Below, one piece after another: positions 14,782 through 17,251 of a stretch of DNA of 17,251 nt (positions within the stretch are counted from its first letter, which is position 1; each line of letters begins with the position of its first letter). The position numbers and the translations under genes are program-made. Below the pieces are notes generated by a model. That model searched no databases and was not told the DNA's origin. It was given only the letters and a program-made list of their open reading frames with translations. Origin of the DNA: Bacillota bacterium (lineage in GTDB: Bacteria; Bacillota; Bacilli; Paenibacillales; Paenibacillaceae); contig JAEZCJ010000098.1 in the NCBI GenBank assembly GCA_023433615.1, positions 1 through 17,251 of the forward strand, read 5' to 3'.

Positions 14782-14894
14782 TTGGCGATTAAATCTACCT
14801 TTAAGCGCGGTCGCTCATCTTCGAATGGCCTCGATAGAGGTTTTCTCATGCGGCGAATGAGTGCCCATATAGACGCTGTCTATAGCGCAGACGG

Positions 14895-14923
14895 TGGAAA
14901 ATAGCGCACGCTAATGGTACAAT
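14895..14923 (+). promoter_or_regulatory. tkt promoter (extended -10)
   Basis: A -35 TGGAAA (14895-14900) and a -10 TACAAT (14918-14923) are 17 nt apart, with a TGG extended -10 directly before the hexamer. Transcription would start near 14930, giving a leader of about 80 nt. The sites at 14868-14908 and 14942-14953 flank it symmetrically. Confidence 0.7.
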
Positions 14924-14941
14924 ATTTCAAAGCCAATTCAC

Positions 14942-14953
14942 TTGTACGTACAA
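14942..14953. promoter_or_regulatory. Perfect 12-bp palindrome in the tkt leader
   Basis: TTGTACGTACAA is fully palindromic and begins about 12 nt downstream of the predicted tkt transcription start, a position suited to a repressor. The binding protein is unknown. Confidence 0.4.
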
Positions 14954-15008
14954 TGATGACGGCGCGGTATATGGCTCAAGTGACAAGATAATAGGAGGAT
15001 ATTCGCAA

Positions 15009-17024
15009 ATGACAGTGACACAGAAATCTATCGACCAACTGTCGATCGACACGATTCGTACGCTTGCGATCGACGCGATCGAGAAAGCCAAATCCGGACA
15101 CCCCGGCATGCCAATGGGTGCTGCTCCGATGGGCTACCAATTGTATGCGCGCACGATGAAGCATAATCCGTCCAACCCGCTCTGGATCAACCGCGACCGC
15201 TTCGTGCTGTCGGCCGGACACGGTTCGATGCTGCTGTACAGCCTGCTGCACCTGTCGGGCTATGATCTGCCGATCGAAGAGATCCAGAACTTCCGTCAAT
15301 GGGGCTCCCTGACGCCGGGCCACCCGGAATGGGGCCACACGGCTGGCGTAGACGCAACGACGGGTCCGCTCGGACAAGGCATCGCGATGGCTGTCGGCAT
15401 GGCTATGGCCGAAGCGCAGCTGGCTGCTACGTATAACAAGGGCGAATTCAACGTCATCGACCACTACACGTATTCGATCTGCGGCGACGGCGACCTGATG
15501 GAAGGCATCTCCAGCGAAGCGGCTTCGCTCGCTGGCCACCTGAAGCTCGGCAAGCTGGTCGTTCTGTACGATTCGAACGATATCTCGCTGGACGGCGAAC
15601 TGAACCTGTCGTTCTCCGAGAACGTACAGAAGCGCTTCGAAGCTTACGGCTGGCAAGTGCTGCGCGTGGAAGACGGCAACGACCTCGGCGCGCTTCAGAA
15701 GGCTATCGCCGACGCGCAAGCGGAATCCGGCAAGCCGACGCTGATCGAAGTGAAGACGGTCATCGGCTACGGCAGCCCGAACAAGGGCGGCAAGGGCGGC
15801 CATGCAGGCCCGCACGGATCGCCGCTCGGTCCGGACGAGACGAAGTTGACGAAGGAAGCATACGGCTGGCCGCAGGACGCGCAGTTCCACGTGCCGAATG
15901 AAGTTCGCGAGCACTTTGCGAACGTGAAGGCGCAAGGCGAGCAAGCGAACGCGGCATGGGATAAGCTCGTTGCCGCTTACAAGTCCGCGCATCCGGAGCT
16001 CGCAGCTCAATTCGAGAGCGCCGTGAACGGCGACCTGCCGGCAGGCTGGGATGCCGATCTGCCTGTATACGCGGACGACGCTAAAGCGCTGTCGACGCGC
16101 GTCGCTTCCGGCGAAGCGCTCAACGGCCTTGCGAAGAATACGCCGAGCATCGTAGGCGGATCCGCTGACCTCGAGAGCTCGACGATGACGCATCTGAAGG
16201 GCATGACGAACTTCAAGCCGGGCAACTACGACGGCCGCAACATCTACTTCGGCGTGCGCGAATTCGGCATGGCTGCAGCGATGAACGGCATCATGCTGCA
16301 TGGCGGTCTCAAGGTATACGGCGGCACGTTCTTCGTGTTCACGGACTACCTTCGTCCAGCGGTACGTCTGGCAGCACTGATGAAGCTGCCGGTTGTGTAC
16401 GTCCTGACGCATGACAGCATCGCGGTCGGCGAAGACGGCCCGACGCACGAACCGATCGAGCAGCTCGCCTCGATCCGCATCATCCCTGGCCTGACGGTTA
16501 TTCGTCCGGCTGACGCGAACGAGACGGCCCAAGCTTGGCGCTATGCGATCGCGAACAAGAACAACCCTGTCGCGCTCGTCCTGACGCGTCAGAACCTGCC
16601 GATCCTGGCAGGCACGTCGACTGCGGCACGCGCAGGCATCGAGCGCGGCGCTTACGTCGTATCCGAAGCTGCCGGCGAAGCGGTTGCACAGATCATCGCG
16701 ACCGGTTCCGAAGTGCAGCTGGCGGTTGCCGCTCAGAAGGCTCTGGCTGAGCAAGGCATCGCGGTGCGCGTCATCAGCATGCCGAGCATGGACCTGTTCG
16801 AGAAGCAAGACAAGGCATACAAGGATTCCGTTCTGCTGCCTAACGTCAAGGCTCGTCTCGCGATCGAAATGGCGCATCCGTTCGGTTGGGAACGCTATGT
16901 CGGCGACCAAGGCGATATCCTCGGCATCGACACGTTCGGCGCTTCCGCTCCTGGCGACCGCGTCATTAAAGAATACGGCTTCACGGTCGAGAACGTCGTG
17001 AGCAAAGTAAAGGCACTGCTGTAA
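15009..17024 (+). CDS. tkt: Transketolase
   Basis: Transketolase moves two-carbon units between sugar phosphates in the non-oxidative pentose phosphate pathway, using thiamine diphosphate. The 671-aa length is normal for the bacterial enzyme. Visible motifs include GHPGMPMGAAPM (His31), the cofactor/metal motif GDGDLMEG (residues 159-166), Glu418 in VREFGMAAAMNGI, which activates the cofactor, and DGPTHEP with His480. The start is set by AGGAGG at 14993-14998, 10 nt before the ATG. It has its own promoter and leader and ends in a terminator at 17041. Codons such as AAC, GGC and CTG dominate, as is usual for a strongly expressed gene. There are no signs of damage. Confidence 0.97.
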   Translation: MTVTQKSIDQLSIDTIRTLAIDAIEKAKSGHPGMPMGAAPMGYQLYARTMKHNPSNPLWINRDRFVLSAGHGSMLLYSLLHLSGYDLPIEEIQNFRQWGSLTPGHPEWGHTAGVDATTGPLGQGIAMAVGMAMAEAQLAATYNKGEFNVIDHYTYSICGDGDLMEGISSEAASLAGHLKLGKLVVLYDSNDISLDGELNLSFSENVQKRFEAYGWQVLRVEDGNDLGALQKAIADAQAESGKPTLIEVKTVIGYGSPNKGGKGGHAGPHGSPLGPDETKLTKEAYGWPQDAQFHVPNEVREHFANVKAQGEQANAAWDKLVAAYKSAHPELAAQFESAVNGDLPAGWDADLPVYADDAKALSTRVASGEALNGLAKNTPSIVGGSADLESSTMTHLKGMTNFKPGNYDGRNIYFGVREFGMAAAMNGIMLHGGLKVYGGTFFVFTDYLRPAVRLAALMKLPVVYVLTHDSIAVGEDGPTHEPIEQLASIRIIPGLTVIRPADANETAQAWRYAIANKNNPVALVLTRQNLPILAGTSTAARAGIERGAYVVSEAAGEAVAQIIATGSEVQLAVAAQKALAEQGIAVRVISMPSMDLFEKQDKAYKDSVLLPNVKARLAIEMAHPFGWERYVGDQGDILGIDTFGASAPGDRVIKEYGFTVENVVSKVKALL

Positions 17025-17040
17025 TACCAACACCACTAAG

Positions 17041-17070
17041 AGGACCGCGGCCGAAGTTGCCGCGGTCCTT
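17041..17070 (+). terminator. Rho-independent terminator after tkt
   Basis: AGGACCGCGG / CCGCGGTCCT is a perfect 10-bp stem with a 9-nt loop, 16 nt after the tkt stop. The T tail is short (CCTTTCC), so readthrough into the next gene, only 24 nt away, is possible. Confidence 0.7.
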
Positions 17071-17093
17071 TCCGAAGGAGAGCGGCAATTACG

Positions 17094-17251
17094 ATGTCCC
17101 AATTCGATCATGTAACGGTAGTGAAGCAAGCGAATATTTATTTTGAAGGGAAAGTTACGAGCCGCACCGTCGTATTCGCGGACGGCACGAAGAAGACGCT
17201 CGGCATCATGCTGCCGGGCGACTATGAGTTCGGTACGGATACGAAGGAGAT
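17094..17251 (+). CDS. ppnP: PpnP-type pyrimidine/purine nucleoside phosphorylase (3' partial)
   Basis: The frame runs off the window after 52 residues, about half of the ~95-105 aa family length. ANIYFEGKVTSRTVVFADG followed by KKTLGIMLPGDYEFGTDT matches the N-terminal half of the small cupin-fold DUF1255 proteins (YaiE/PpnP in E. coli), which split nucleosides with phosphate. The ribosome binding site AAGGAG at 17075-17080 lies 13 nt before the ATG. No separate promoter is evident between the tkt terminator and this start. Confidence 0.8.
   Translation, partial: MSQFDHVTVVKQANIYFEGKVTSRTVVFADGTKKTLGIMLPGDYEFGTDTKE

Noticed and set aside
14976..17129. 717-codon open frame antisense to the transketolase gene
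   Set aside because: It mirrors the codon structure of a highly biased GC-rich gene, is rich in Arg/His/Gln/Val, matches no family I know, and has no ribosome binding site. The sense strand has a certain identity.

Overview
The window reads as a chromosomal segment of a GC-rich Gram-positive spore-former, most likely Paenibacillus or a close relative (Paenibacillaceae). I base this on Bacillales-type genes (a DUF2621/YneK-like protein, a Bacillus-type endonuclease IV), the Firmicutes version of the Tad/Flp pilus locus (Flp1-type pilin, DUF5702-like and DUF6382/FHA proteins, no secretin), strong AGGAGG-type ribosome binding sites and extended -10 promoters. This is inference from protein resemblance; no database was searched.

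Bases 1-10425 form one dense plus-strand operon for a Tad-like (type IVb pilus / type II secretion-like) machine. In order: the 3' part of a CpaE-like P-loop protein, a CpaF/TadA secretion ATPase, TadB and TadC inner-membrane platform proteins, a 63-aa Flp1-type pilin, a TadE-like minor pilin, a 779-aa DUF5702-like surface protein, a second TadE-like protein with an Ig-like tail, an A24 prepilin peptidase, and a DUF6382/FHA membrane protein. Most junctions overlap (4 to about 44 bp), which suggests translational coupling. The ATPase and TadB/TadC would drive assembly, the peptidase would process the three prepilin-like proteins, and the FHA protein could tie assembly to Ser/Thr phosphorylation. 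The operon's start lies upstream of the window.

Bases 10426-12164 hold two minus-strand housekeeping genes, a TIGR01777-family epimerase-like protein and a DUF2621 membrane protein. They are separated by a repeat-rich gap (11338-11703). The pilus operon and the epimerase converge with directly abutting stop codons.

Bases 12165-17251 return to the plus strand: endonuclease IV (nfo) behind a leader framed by a long inverted repeat, formyltetrahydrofolate deformylase (purU) and its terminator, transketolase (tkt) with a clear promoter surrounded by dyads, then the beginning of a PpnP-type nucleoside phosphorylase.

The points most worth a second look are the CpaE-like protein that lacks its P-loop lysine, the structured inverted-repeat leader of nfo, the endonuclease IV tail of about 90 residues, and operator-like dyads at the epimerase and tkt promoters. 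I see no CRISPR array, tRNA, rRNA, intact insertion sequence or phage gene.
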